64,000 nucleotides of DNA from Litsea cubeba (lineage: Eukaryota > Streptophyta > Magnoliopsida > Laurales > Lauraceae). Within the stretch, counting starts at the first letter, position 1, and each line of letters opens with the position of its first letter. The notes under the pieces are model-generated. The model was given only the letters and a program-made list of their open reading frames with translations, was not told where the DNA came from and made no database searches. The stretch is taken from positions 56,240 through 120,239 of the forward strand of contig WHSA01000965.1 in assembly GCA_012931725.1 (NCBI GenBank). The letters run 5' to 3'. Below are positions 1-10,090 of this stretch, piece by piece. The translations under genes were made by a program, and so were the position numbers.

Positions 1-424
1 CCTTAGCTTTGCTCTGACCCGAACTTGGCCCTCGAGGGTAAGGTAAGGGCCTAGGTACTGCAATGTATACCCTTCAAGAAGCCCGCCCTACATATATTGA
101 GGGAAGGGTTAGGTCCACCTAGGGCTTGATCTGGCCCGGCAACCCTAACCAGGTCAGCCCAAGCCCGAATTGGGTCCAGCTCACTTTGGGCGCGGTTGCA
201 CCTAAAATATGAGCCCATTTAATACATGGACCGGACTTGGATTCAATGGTGGAGAGCCTAAAGCCCCGCCCGGCCTAAGCTAGACACTCAATTTAAATAA
301 AAGAGATTTTTTCTATAGGAATGAGGACTTGAACACAGGCACTATCACACACAAATAGATCACAACCAAGGATACCTAATCTATACAGATCAAAGAGTAC
401 CTATACCTTTAACAAGGATACTTA

Positions 425-1875
425 GGTAATGTTTGGATCGTCTTAAGTTTGGGTCTTAATGTCTTCTGTCTTAAGTGCTAAGACAAAAAAATAAATAAGA
501 TCGTTTGGTGCGCTATAACAATATGTCTTAAGCGCTGAGACGACTTGTTATTTAAGACGAGATTTATCTTAATTCTAGGAGCTCGAAAACCAGCTCCTGG
601 AATTAAGACCCCAACATCTTAAGTGGTAAGACAGTTCAGAACTTTTAAAATTTCCGTAATAACCCTCACCAATATCAACGATTGCAGCCCTCGAATAATT
701 ATAATCATAAAATAAAAAAATAATTATAAAACAAAATTTAATTAAACATATAATAAAAATAAATTTAATACAAACACTTTATCATAATATAATATACATA
801 TAACATTTAAAAAAAATAAATGATTAAAAACATAATACTAACACTTATTAATTAACAAATTAAATAAGTAATATTATATCTATAAAAAATAAAATGAACA
901 TATAACAAAAATAATATAATATTCAACGACTATTAATTGAAAAAAATTCATATATAATTTAATAAATATATATAAATAAATAATAATATATTAACACAAC
1001 TACAACTATGTAACAATTAATAAATTAAGATATATATATATAAATGAAAATAAAAATAAAAATACAATTAAAAAATATATAATAATAAATAATAAATAAT
1101 ATATATAATATATATAATAAAATTAAATATTATGATAAAAACAATCATAACACAACTATAAATAATAAAATAAAAAACAAAACACAAAATAAACAAAAAA
1201 CCATTAAATTAAATAAAAATAAAAATTAATATGATAAAAAAATTAAATAAGAATAATTAATATAAAACATTAATAACATATTATTTATTGAAAATAAATA
1301 ATAATATAATAATTTAAAACATAATAAAACTAATACAAATAATAAAATTAATACACATAATTATAAAAAATAATAAAAAAACATAAAATTACAATTAATA
1401 TAAAATAATAATCATATAAAAACATCAAAAAATAAATATAATAAAATTAATTATAAAATATATAATTATATTAAAAATAATATTATAAACAATATATAAT
1501 AAAATATTAAATAAATAAAAAAACATAAAAAATATATGATAATTATATTTTATAACAAAAATTATAGAGTGTACTGTGCATTGTCCGAGTTTAAAAATAA
1601 ACAAATTTGGATTGTCACTTATGTTTTTCAGGCTTGAAACCCATTTTTTAAAAAATAACAGAAATTACACTTAACTTAAGACTGGATAAGATGCATTATC
1701 AAACAGTCTTATTCAATTCAGATCTCATAACGTTCGGGTGTTGCCATGCCCCAACGATCTTATTACAGAACAACTAATCAAATCTTAAACTCGCAGCTCT
1801 AATAAGATCTTAAACTCACAGATCTTTTTCAGACAAATAAGACGGTAAAAAAAATAAGACGATCCAAATAGGCCC
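425..1875. mobile_element. Non-autonomous Harbinger/Tourist-like element, AT-rich
   Basis: The ends are inverted: the left end contains GTTTGGATCGTCTTA at 432-446 and the right end contains its complement just before GGCCC at 1871-1875. TTA flanks both sides (422-424 and 1876-1878), the 3-bp target duplication expected of PIF/Harbinger. The middle (about 650-1560) is extremely AT-rich and has no ORF, so the element cannot encode its own transposase. The same element occurs at 58970-60386, where the right end reads closer to the common GGGCCTGTTTGG terminus of such MITEs. The superfamily assignment is an inference from terminus and TSD length. Confidence 0.7.
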
Positions 1876-2164
1876 TTAATCAATAATCTTCCTAAATCAT
1901 CTCATTCCCACACGTTCCCTAAACTTATATTCTAATCCCTTTCTATGTTATCTAATAAATTGCAAGCTTTCCATTTAAACTAACTAGCATTTCAGAGTGA
2001 GAGTCTCTGCTGATTCGGACTCTGAATCCTTTTCCTTTTTTTTCTATAAAATCTCTCTCTACCATCTTCTTTTGATTCAAGTAAAAATCTGTTTCCATTG
2101 TAGGGGCCCTTGAAGGCATAAACCTTGGAAATTAATGGTTGGATCATCTATTCTGCCATTGATG

Positions 2165-2580
2165 ATAAAGATTTATTAAAAATATATTTAAAATAGATAT
2201 ACATATGGGACCCACTATTTTATTTAGACTTTGAAATTAGATATATTGTGGATGAGATTACATATGAGACCCACCCATTTTGATCATTGTATTCCTTTTC
2301 TATGTTCCGAATGGAATTATACATGCGACCAGTTATATGAAACATTTGATGCATTTTTTTAAATTTTAGATAAGGTTACACATAGGACTCACTGATTTGA
2401 AAATTTCTCTTGAGATGTATTTTTAATATCTTGGATGGAAATATACATATGGGATCCACCTATATTTGAATTTGTCACTGGATATATTTTTGTTCTTTAA
2501 TTTGGATGAGGTTAATTACATGGAGACCCACCCATTTAGAAATTTTTCATTGGTTAAACTTATGAAGGAACCCATTTTGT
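2165..2580. repeat. Degenerate tandem repeat, about 75-80 bp period
   Basis: About five diverged units follow one another, each carrying a version of 'ata-CATATG-GGACCCAC' followed by an AT-rich stretch with 'ttgaaattt' and 'gatatatt'. No unit is coding. The block is preserved in the second segmental copy at about 60680-61075. Confidence 0.6.
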
Positions 2581-3242
2581 GAAAAGTTGTAGTGGAAAAT
2601 CCTAGCCCTTAGAGTTTGTGTCAACTGAAGAGGTCGAGTGGTGAGATGCCTGTAAAGGGATTGAAACAATCATAAGTTTTTCCCTTAAACAAAATGAAAT
2701 GGGGCCACCAAACGTTTGGTAGAGCTTTTCATGTGCATTTGTGCAACAAGAGAAAGTCACAATAGAGAGGACAATGGTTCTGATTTCTCACCAACTCCAT
2801 TGTTTTGTTATTTGATGTACAATACATTTTTCTTGCGAAAAAATTTAGAAAAATGAATTGGTTTTCCTCAATAAAATAAAATCTGATTCTATGTGGGAAG
2901 GTACTAGGAGTACTGGATTGGATTTGGGGAAGAGAGAAAGAAGGAATAAAGAAGAAGATGAGGAGTTTATGTCTGCTCAGGGTCGACAGCAACCCTCATT
3001 GGTTATAGTGAGGGTCCGCCCTTAACATAAAAAGTAAAGATCATAGCGACCATTAAAAAAAAAAAGATAAAAAACATTTATTTTTCTGAACAGATTTTTT
3101 GTTTTGGTACTACTTTGGCTAAAATTCCATATTTAGTTCACTCGTCACGGAAAGTGATTTTTTCTGATAAAATTCCCCAAAACAAATATATCAGTATCTT
3201 ACTAGTGTCACGCTCTCGTTAAAGTAATCATAACACTGCTTG

Positions 3243-3312
3243 TCGGGAACTATGTCCATATTAGGAAATAGTTGACGGCAATTCTACCCATCTTTTAGCC
3301 TACTTGCAGTTT
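3243..3312 (+). pseudogene. 5' remnant of the two-TM family gene, copy A
   Basis: The stretch aligns with the start of copy B (20659-20750). It keeps the words for 'gcaattctacccatc' and 'gcctacttgcagtt', which in copy B encode the first hydrophobic segment (A-I-L-P-I-I-L-G-Y-L-Q). The homology stops at about 3312, where copia-derived DNA begins, and resumes at about 4291 in the Gly/Ala-rich part of the gene. The upstream start region is decayed and no TATA box like that of copy B is present. Confidence 0.6.
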
Positions 3313-4290
3313 ACCGAGACACTTCCGGATAATCCACCTGACAAGCCATCTCATGAACCCAACTACAACTCATACAAACAAGAAGAAGTCAAAGATACAT
3401 CCACCATCCAATAAAGAGATAATCTCAACAATACCAAGCATTGAGGAGAAATAATCACATCTGAAATCTATCACATTGTAACAAACATACTGTAAAAGTC
3501 TTATACATAGTCAATGCTCTCTCAGTGAATATAAAAGCGAATACATTTCAACTTCTCTGTTTTTAAAATCTCTTTATTGTATCAGAGCACTTTTGACTCA
3601 CGTCCATAATCATGTCTTCTTCTACTTCTTCAACTAATGTATCTTCCAACTCATCCTCTCCTACTTTTCCTTCCAATCATCAACCTTCTGTCAAATTATC
3701 CAAAGAAAATTATCTCTCTTGGAAAACTGCTATTCTGCCCTATCTTCGGGGTCATCGTTTTCTTGGCTACGTTGAAGGTCACATTACTGCACCAACCCAA
3801 GCCATTCCCACCTCCACCTCTGATCCTACACCTACACCAAATCCTGCCTATGATCAATGGCTTGAACAAGATCAAATCATTCTCAATATCCTCATCTCTG
3901 CTCTCTCTGAATCACTTATTCCTCATGTTGTTGGTCTCGAAACATCTCGTGATCTCTGGGTCACTCTTGACAATATGTTCTCAGCTCAGTCTCAAGCCCA
4001 TATCATCCAGCTCCGTCGACAATTAACCTCACTCAAGAAAGGTGGTCTCTCAATTCAAGATTACTTCCAAAAGGCAAAAACCTAGGCTGACAATCTCACT
4101 GCAATTGGGCAAACTGTTGAAGCTTCTGATGTTGTTGCTTATATTCTTGCTGGCCTACCCTTTGAGTATGACTCTCTTGCTGCTGCTGTCACCACTCGCA
4201 TTGAAACTGTTACTCTTGATGCTCTTTATGGCTTCCTTTTGAGTCATGAATTACGGCTCGAACAACAGAATGCAACCACAACATCATCAA
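3313..4290 (+). mobile_element. Ty1/copia 5' fragment: LTR, primer site and gag
   Basis: A promoter-like LTR part (about 3339-3576, with 'tataaaag' near 3528) is followed by a primer-binding site at 3577-3588 (TTGTATCAGAGC, one change from TGGTATCAGAGC), which pairs with initiator Met tRNA. A gag reading frame follows. No protease, integrase, RT or 3' LTR is present. The fragment lies inside the family gene: gene sequence ends at 3312 and restarts at about 4291. The right junction has microhomology, 'caacatcatcaagg' here against 'caacaacaacgtcgtcaagg' in copy B. Deletion or template switching after insertion is inferred. Confidence 0.8.
3612..4289 (+). pseudogene. gag: Copia gag fragment with one nonsense codon
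   Basis: This is the N-terminal part of a plant copia Gag (UBN2 / gag-polypeptide family), which forms the retrotransposon capsid. A Ser/Thr/Pro-rich start is followed by the typical signature K-L-[ST]-x-E-N-Y-L-S-W-K-x-A-I-L-P-Y-L-R-G at about residues 28-48, then the 'W-x-x-x-D-x-x-I-L-x-x-L' region. A TAG stop at 4083-4085 interrupts the frame; the paralogous codon at 62586 is TTG. The same frame then stays open through V-V-A-Y-I-L-A-G-L-P and S-H-E-L-R-L-E-Q-Q until it meets the family gene near 4290. The zinc knuckle and everything downstream are missing. The Gag frame is not the frame of the family gene, so no fusion protein is read through. Confidence 0.85.
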
Positions 4291-4902
4291 GGTGGTGGTG
4301 GTGGTGAAGGAAATGCAGCAGCAGCAGCTCGCTTTGATTCGCTAACAGCATCATTTCTCTGTTTCACCATTGCCCTCATTTCGCTCACATCCTCCAGTCC
4401 CGTTCCTCCTTCTAAAGGCCTTAAAATCTGCGTTTTCCATCTCATATTAGGAAGTGGTGTGCTCCTTTCTTCATCGGTCCCAAACATGCTGATGCTCCGC
4501 TGGCTTCCCTATTTCTCCTGCATCCGTCCCTTTTTTCATCTTCTCCCTCTCCCATTTCAACTCCCAATCCTCCATTCTTCCAAATCCATATGGGAAATCA
4601 CTAAATGATATGTTGGCTCTCTCTTTGATATGCTCCCTGACAGGTTTCGACTCTGGATCCTGCAATCTTTCCAATCCGCCATCAGACAGTTGGTGACAGT
4701 TGATTCCAGTCAAGATGCTCAGCCATCCTCCCCAGTCCCACCTGTACAGACTAACATCAACTTGGAGATGGTGGAGCTCCTCCACAATGGTATTACAACA
4801 AATATTGCTTCGACCTTTTTGGCGCCATCATCCTCACAAAAAGCCCAATTGAACTTGAAGGGGGTTCACGTACACCCTTCAGAAGATATCACCTCCCTCT
4901 AA
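4291..4902 (+). pseudogene. Two-TM family gene, copy A (chimeric, nonsense)
   Basis: The frame holds the Gly-rich/poly-Ala linker, the segment R-F-D-S-L, two hydrophobic stretches, the W-L-P-Y-F-S-C-I-R-P motif and the C-terminus ending E-D-I-T-S-L. It lies in the frame of an ATG at 4246 that belongs to the gag fragment in another frame. A TGA at 4606-4608 stops it; the paralogous site in copy A' reads Pro, and reading beyond the stop stays in frame to 4902. The true N-terminal part is separated by the copia fragment (see 3243-3312). The product would be a small membrane protein of unknown function, but this copy is probably dead or expressed only as a truncated peptide. Compared with copy F it has the extra Gly/Ala linker and the duplicated F-H-x-L motif. 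Confidence 0.75.
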
Positions 4903-5051
4903 ATCTCAGAAACAGAGAGAGAGAGAGCATTACTATGTCTAGATATACTTGTTGTTGTTCATACTGCCATTCCAAGCACCTCTGCTTGTCAAGTCACTAC
5001 TGGAAGAACATGGTCAGTCAGTCATTCTGCGGCACAACCGATTTGTAACTG

Positions 5052-5131
5052 GTAAGTACATGTCATTTCGGGTAGTTCATATGTCCTTTAACAGAGACTT
5101 TATGTTCTACGGACCTTTCTTTCCCTTGCAG
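5052..5131 (+). other. Conserved intron in the 3' UTR of copy A
   Basis: The donor reads aactg|gtaagta and the acceptor ttcccttgcag|att. The intron starts about 150 nt after the conserved stop codon. Equivalent introns stand behind copies B (21488-21547), C (31258-31316), D (38110-38192) and A' (63558-63637). Conservation of both splice sites in five paralogues argues that it is or was spliced. Confidence 0.65.
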
Positions 5132-5186
5132 ATTTGAAAGTTGGTTTATGTGACATTATATTAGAAAAAGTAGAGAGAGTTGTTTA

Positions 5187-7979
5187 CTTTCATTTCTACT
5201 TTTTATTGCATTTAAGTGGTGTATGTTGTTCCTCTGTAAAAGTTAGTTAATGAATCCTATATTACTAAAAACTGTAATCTGACTGTACTCTTGTAATAAA
5301 AGTCTTATGTGACGACTTAAAAAGGTTTTAATCGGGAGGATGATATAATTAATAATTTGGGGGATGAGAAGATATCAATGAATGATGTAATGAGAGGATG
5401 ATACATGTATTGTTCTTCTCTCTATGCAAATCTCCATATATATTGATCGGCTATTTACTGCATAAGTAAAACAATCGTATAAATTTGCACAAAGATACCA
5501 AAGAAGCAAAAATCTGTGATGGATTGAACTTGGAAACAGCTCGCATAATTAATTTCTGATGTTATCTCATGTCTGTTTATTCATCCGTATCTAAAACTTG
5601 ATGGTTTCACTCACTCGATTGAAGAGTGGCAAAAGCAAGAATTGATAATTCATATGCTCAACCGCATGCATACGATACTAACCTGCAGTTCTTAAAAAGA
5701 AAACAAAATCCAAACTTCATCTTGCAAAACATTTTGGGAAATTGTGGGACACATTATCACATAACCTACAAACAGGTCTACAAGCTTTCTCTGTGAGTTT
5801 AATCATGTTCCATGCCAATGTTGTTGGCCATTTTCATTATCTTTACAAAACTTTGAAATCAATAAGATTACATTATTCTACACTTGTCCCACATTATTAG
5901 ACACATCGACAACGAATTTGGACAAGGCATGAATTGCTTCCTGCAGCTCATCCATTCCCTTGGTTTGAGAAGTCTTCAGAAGCAAGGTTCCAATCCTCAA
6001 ACTAAACACAGAAATTGAAACCTACTGTGTTACCAAATTTGATGTAAACCTGAACTCTGAAAAACCCTGATCGCCCTCTTTGAAATCCTGTAAAGAATAA
6101 AGGAAACAGGACAGGAGGCCTGTAAAGAATCATAAACGGAAAGGATTACAAATATATATATATCCAAATACTTAAAGCCATTTATATAGGATGGAAGGAA
6201 GAGAACCACAAAAAATTCTTGATCAAGAACCCTTTCAACCAGCAATATTCTCCTGTAAGACAGTGATATAGAGTAACTCAATAATTTTTTGTGTAAATTT
6301 TTTAATGAGATTACAGAGGATGTCCGAACAGTCCTTGTAATATGACTTCCACAGTTCCCTTCCACTAGATTGGCCCTTGTAATAAGTTAGAGCTCTTTCA
6401 GGATAAAAGAACTGTGGACTCTATAGATAATTTCCTACTTAAGAGTTTCTAATCCAGGATAGTCTTACAAACACAATTTATGAACATACTTATAAGGCCA
6501 CTACACTACGATACATGCCAATCATGGAGGAAAGGTAGGTAGAAAGGCCTACATGCGTAGAGTTGGGTCAAACATGACTGAGGTTCCGAAACTATGACAT
6601 TTTTTATCATTTAGGTAAAGACAATCTTGTGATGATTCATATCAATGGTGAATAACCATTGAGTGCATGTCTATCCAATTTTTTTCTCAGGTTTAGTGTT
6701 GGTGCAAGGCTTGAGTTGGTCATAGGTGGGCCCACATAAGAGTTCTTAACTTTTAAACTTGCGAGCATTTCTCACTAGAAATATGCACACACACACGCAC
6801 ACAAACAACACACACACAAAGCAATGATTTGTTGCGCATGTTTGCACCATAGGCACAAATTGGGCTGTCGGACCCACCTGGTTGCACGACAATCATGGGG
6901 GTTTGGGATGGATTGATCTTATCAACCCATAGAGCTATGCAAATGGTCAACCCCGTCACATTATCCTAACCCTTGATATTCTGCCCTCAAATTTTAATGG
7001 TTCCTAAGACATTGGCATTTTGTGTTTTCAATCCAACGATGAGCAACATTTCAGTGGGTGTCGAAATTATGGTGAGAGCCAATTCATGGGAAGAAGGCAG
7101 TAAGTGTAGTGAGTGCCAGGTGTTTGATGTCGTCAGTGGGCTAGGTGGAAACATTAGAGGTGTTCATTGTTCTCACCAAATTACATGATTGATGATACTA
7201 CAACTCAATTGGAATTCTAGGTTTCAGGATACTCGCTCTCTTTGTTATACCTGGTTAACATCTCCTCCTTCCCTTATCAGATCCATACCTTGTGTGGATA
7301 ATTATATGAAGAGAAGATCAATCTCCCTTTCGAATTTGAGTGTTCGATCTTCTACATTTTCTTTATCATGCTGTAAAATTTATCCTTGTTAGCATCATAG
7401 AATACACAAGACCTGCAGTTTTATGCTTGGCTAGTTAATCTTGCTTTGAGTGGATATGTCTGCAAATTAAAAGTACATTTCATTATAGATTGAGATTTTA
7501 TTCAAGTGATTATTGTTTGTAACGAATCAATGTTGTGGTTGGTATAATATTTTGTTTTCTTGCATTTTGGCTGTTTTGGTGGTTTCTTCCAAATGACTGA
7601 AGCTTTAATTCATTTTGTCCACTTGTCAAATTTTGGAGGAGGATTTACAATATTAGTTTTTTCTTAGATGTTGTAGATATGTTGTGCTGAAAAAAGATGC
7701 AACCTGGACATTGAAGTACAATCTAAGTGATCAAAATGTGTTTTACATATGCATACTTTTTCTTCTTTTCTCAATAGTATCTTCATTTTTTTTTCATTTT
7801 ATTCTCCCACTCCACTCGTGTACCTGAATTCTTTGTTAATCAGGGGTTTCATTTCTTGTAATGCATGTACTCATTAATAGAAAGATGATCCTCTTGTTAC
7901 TCTCTTTATATATTTGTAACTTCTTAAAATTGTAAATTTGATCAACTAGCTTATCCATATTGAACTTCTTAAATTTCAG
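5187..7979. repeat. Unit A spacer, homologous to units B, C, D, E
   Basis: This non-coding stretch aligns in order with 21548-23469 plus 26004-26805 in unit B, 31317-34232 in unit C and in part with 38193-43625 in unit D. It holds a (TA)n tract near 6152, a (CA)n tract at about 6785-6818, and a block at 7190-7385 whose words are also shared by units B, C and D. No open frame is preserved between copies except the short fragments listed separately. Confidence 0.75.
5878..5955 (-). pseudogene. Decayed minus-strand coding fragment, unit A
   Basis: Read on the minus strand, the piece starts M-D-E-L-Q-E-A-I-H-A-L-S-K-F-V and ends after N-N-V-G-Q with a stop. It is the counterpart of the longer open fragment at 39597-39833 in unit D. 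The family is not recognised. Confidence 0.4.
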
Positions 7980-8036
7980 GCTTTCAACTTTTGGATAAGA
8001 GCATCAATGGAATAATAGGAGGAAGCTGCCTGCAAG
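7980..8036 (+). pseudogene. 57-nt exon ghost of a second gene, unit A
   Basis: A polypyrimidine/AG acceptor (aaatttcag|g) and a nearby donor (gtaag, displaced by a GCC insertion) flank 57 nt. The frame with phase-2 start reads F-Q-L-L-D-K-S-I-N-G-I-I-G-G-S-C-L-Q. Other frames carry stops. Equivalent exons are at 26806-26862, 34233-34289 and 43626-43682; the reading frame is open in all four. The gene is not recognised. Confidence 0.45.
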
Positions 8037-8226
8037 GCCGTAAGACTGATACCAAAAAAAAAAGGTAAGACTGATACCAGAAAGACATCAACTTGATTTT
8101 TATCCACATGATCCAAACCCAGTGGAAAGCGGAAGAAGAAAGTGGAAAAATAAAAACAGAGATTCACTAAGTAGAACAGGTTCATGCCAATCCCATCATA
8201 TTAATGTCTTTAATCATGTGTGTGTG

Positions 8227-8228
<2 letters not shown>

Positions 8229-8302
<74 letters not shown>
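8229..8302. repeat. (GA)n microsatellite
   Basis: An uninterrupted GA dinucleotide run of about 37 units follows a short (GT)n. The unit C counterpart at 34452-34470 is much shorter, so the tract expanded or contracted after the unit duplicated. Confidence 0.97.
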
Positions 8303-8305
<3 letters not shown>

Positions 8306-10090
8306 ATGGAGTGCCAAATAAGTGGTTGCAATGGCTGTAAGGTGGTCAGAGATGCTATGCTGACCATGCTAGACATAGTTTTCTTCTTCTTCTTCCCTCT
8401 TTTTTTTTGTAGAATATACGGAGAGGATCTTGTTTTTAAAAAGAAATAGAGGAGAGATGTCTTGGGCTTTTGGGAGATAGCTTTATCCCTCACTTACCAT
8501 AGCTTTATCCTTCATTCACCAATGGCTTTTTGAAAAAAAAAAAAAAACAGATTGCTACCACTAAGACAAGAAAAGCTTGTTTTGTAAATCAATCTGTGAG
8601 TGCCATTTTGACTGACCGCACCGCTGTATTACATGCCAGCCCGTACCTTTTATTGTAAACCTCTACTGGCGAAGAACCTCAAACGACTCCTTGTATAACC
8701 TCTTTTATCTCCCCTCCTCTTTCTCATTGCAACATTACATAATTGGTTGAGGAAAGAGTTAAATCAATACACATCCCTCGTGAACTTGACCCTTGGGCAT
8801 GTCTTAACCATCTCACTACTTGAATGGTTGGCAAAGAAAAATAGCTTTTACTATTGAAGACTTGATTTCTTCTTGGAGACTATTGGTTCCTAAAGATTTC
8901 TTCTTGGAGACTATTGGTCCCTAAATGTGTTATTAGTATGTGCATCCTTTAATCCTTTCTTGATATATGGGTTTAGGATCATGAGGCTAGTCTAAATTGA
9001 TATAGACTGAGCTTCTTCTTGGAGACTATTGGTTTCTAAATGTGGTATTAATATGTGCATCCTTTAATCCTTTCTTGTTATAGGGGTTTAGGATCACGAG
9101 TCTAGTCCTAAATTGACCCAGACTGAAGTTCAAAATTTCCTGGTTATACGACTTTGTGGTCAACTCAGATCTGACATCGATCGGACCAAACATCACCCCA
9201 GACTCAAAACACTTGGGTTGGGTCCGTCAGTTAATTTTTTAAACAAGCATCCATTGCCATCCTTGTGACTTGATGATATATGTTTACTATTATTTGCACC
9301 ATTTGGTGGTTTTGTGTTTCTATTGTTATTGTAAAAGGTTGCCGGAGTGATTCATACTTGTAGAGTATTGTGAGAAGTTGCTTGCCCTTTATTAAGAAAT
9401 TTTTTCTTCATATTTCCTATGATCATGTCACTTTTTTGTCTCATTATTCACTTGAATATCACAATGATGTGATTGGAAATGTTAAGTATAATTTGCCTTC
9501 TAGTTGTGAGCAGAATGAAATGTCAACCACCTTCCAACTGTGCTATGAGTCCTCTAAGAATTGTAGTTCCATTACAAGACTTTCTTAATCATTCCACAAA
9601 TAGAAGTTGTTTCACGACAAACTTAATTTTATAGAGAAAAGCTACACATCCACCCTAACGTGTGTCAGCCAATCGATCTAAACTACTTCACTAACCATAA
9701 TGTTCAAACTTGAAAACAAATGATGCAAGTGATACTATTCCCATTTAGACTAATTTTGATGGATGTGGCTAAAGTCAGAAGTTAGTACTTACCTTCATCT
9801 CTGTTTGTCGATGCCAACCTCTATACTTGACACCTAATAAGAGATTTGTTCCCATCCACGTAATTGAATTTCATCCACCTAATAAGAGAGACTCTACCTC
9901 ACTTCTTTCTATCTGTAGGTGGGCCTACGATAGGAGTCCATAAATTTGTGTCCATTAACATACAGGGAAATTTACTATTTATTTTATTGTTATAATTAGA
10001 TTCAATTAGGACTCTCATCCAGGAAGTTATTTGTGTAGTTTTATTGTTTAATTAGTGTCTGCCTTGAGTCGTAGATAGTTGGAAAGGGAA
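8303..10090. repeat. Unit A spacer with an internal direct repeat
   Basis: The stretch is homologous to 26940-28535 and 34471-36990. At about 8857-9130 it contains a roughly 120-bp direct repeat that includes 'cttggagactattggt' and 'atatgtgcatcctttaatcctttcttg' split over two copies; units B and C have the same repeat, so it predates the array. No coding frame is conserved. Confidence 0.7.

Larger units (their letters stand above)
1..5186. repeat. Left copy of 5.1-kb segmental duplication
   Basis: This stretch recurs at 58551-63692 in the same order and orientation. The shared parts are a GC-richer block, a Harbinger-like element, a tandem-repeat block, a copia LTR-gag fragment, a chimeric gene copy and its 3'-UTR intron. 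Differences are mainly single-base indels plus scattered substitutions. Position 1 of the window is already inside the duplication, so its left edge is not seen. Positions 1-424 hold a GC-richer dispersed sequence rich in GGCCC/CCCGGC words with no coding sign. Positions 1879-2160 and 2580-3240 show nothing recognisable. Confidence 0.95.

Noticed and set aside
650..1560. Possible organellar or plasmid-like AT-rich DNA
   Set aside because: It lies inside a TIR element with TTA flanks and is duplicated with it; no organellar gene is present.
3637..4242. Second hydrophobic ORFs overlapping the gag frame
   Set aside because: Out-of-frame shadows of gag; the other frame carries the known gag signature.
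7189..7392. ORF M-M-I-L-Q-L-N, also open in unit C
   Set aside because: It looked conserved, but units B and D break it and similarity is equal in all frames, as expected from recent duplication.
8122..8493. ORFs with Arg-Glu or Ser-Leu repeats on both strands
   Set aside because: They are read through the (GA)n microsatellite and are not conserved in units B and C.
9370..9588. 72-codon ORF as a possible gene
   Set aside because: The unit B and C counterparts have stops and frameshifts at the same place, and no splice or promoter context supports it.
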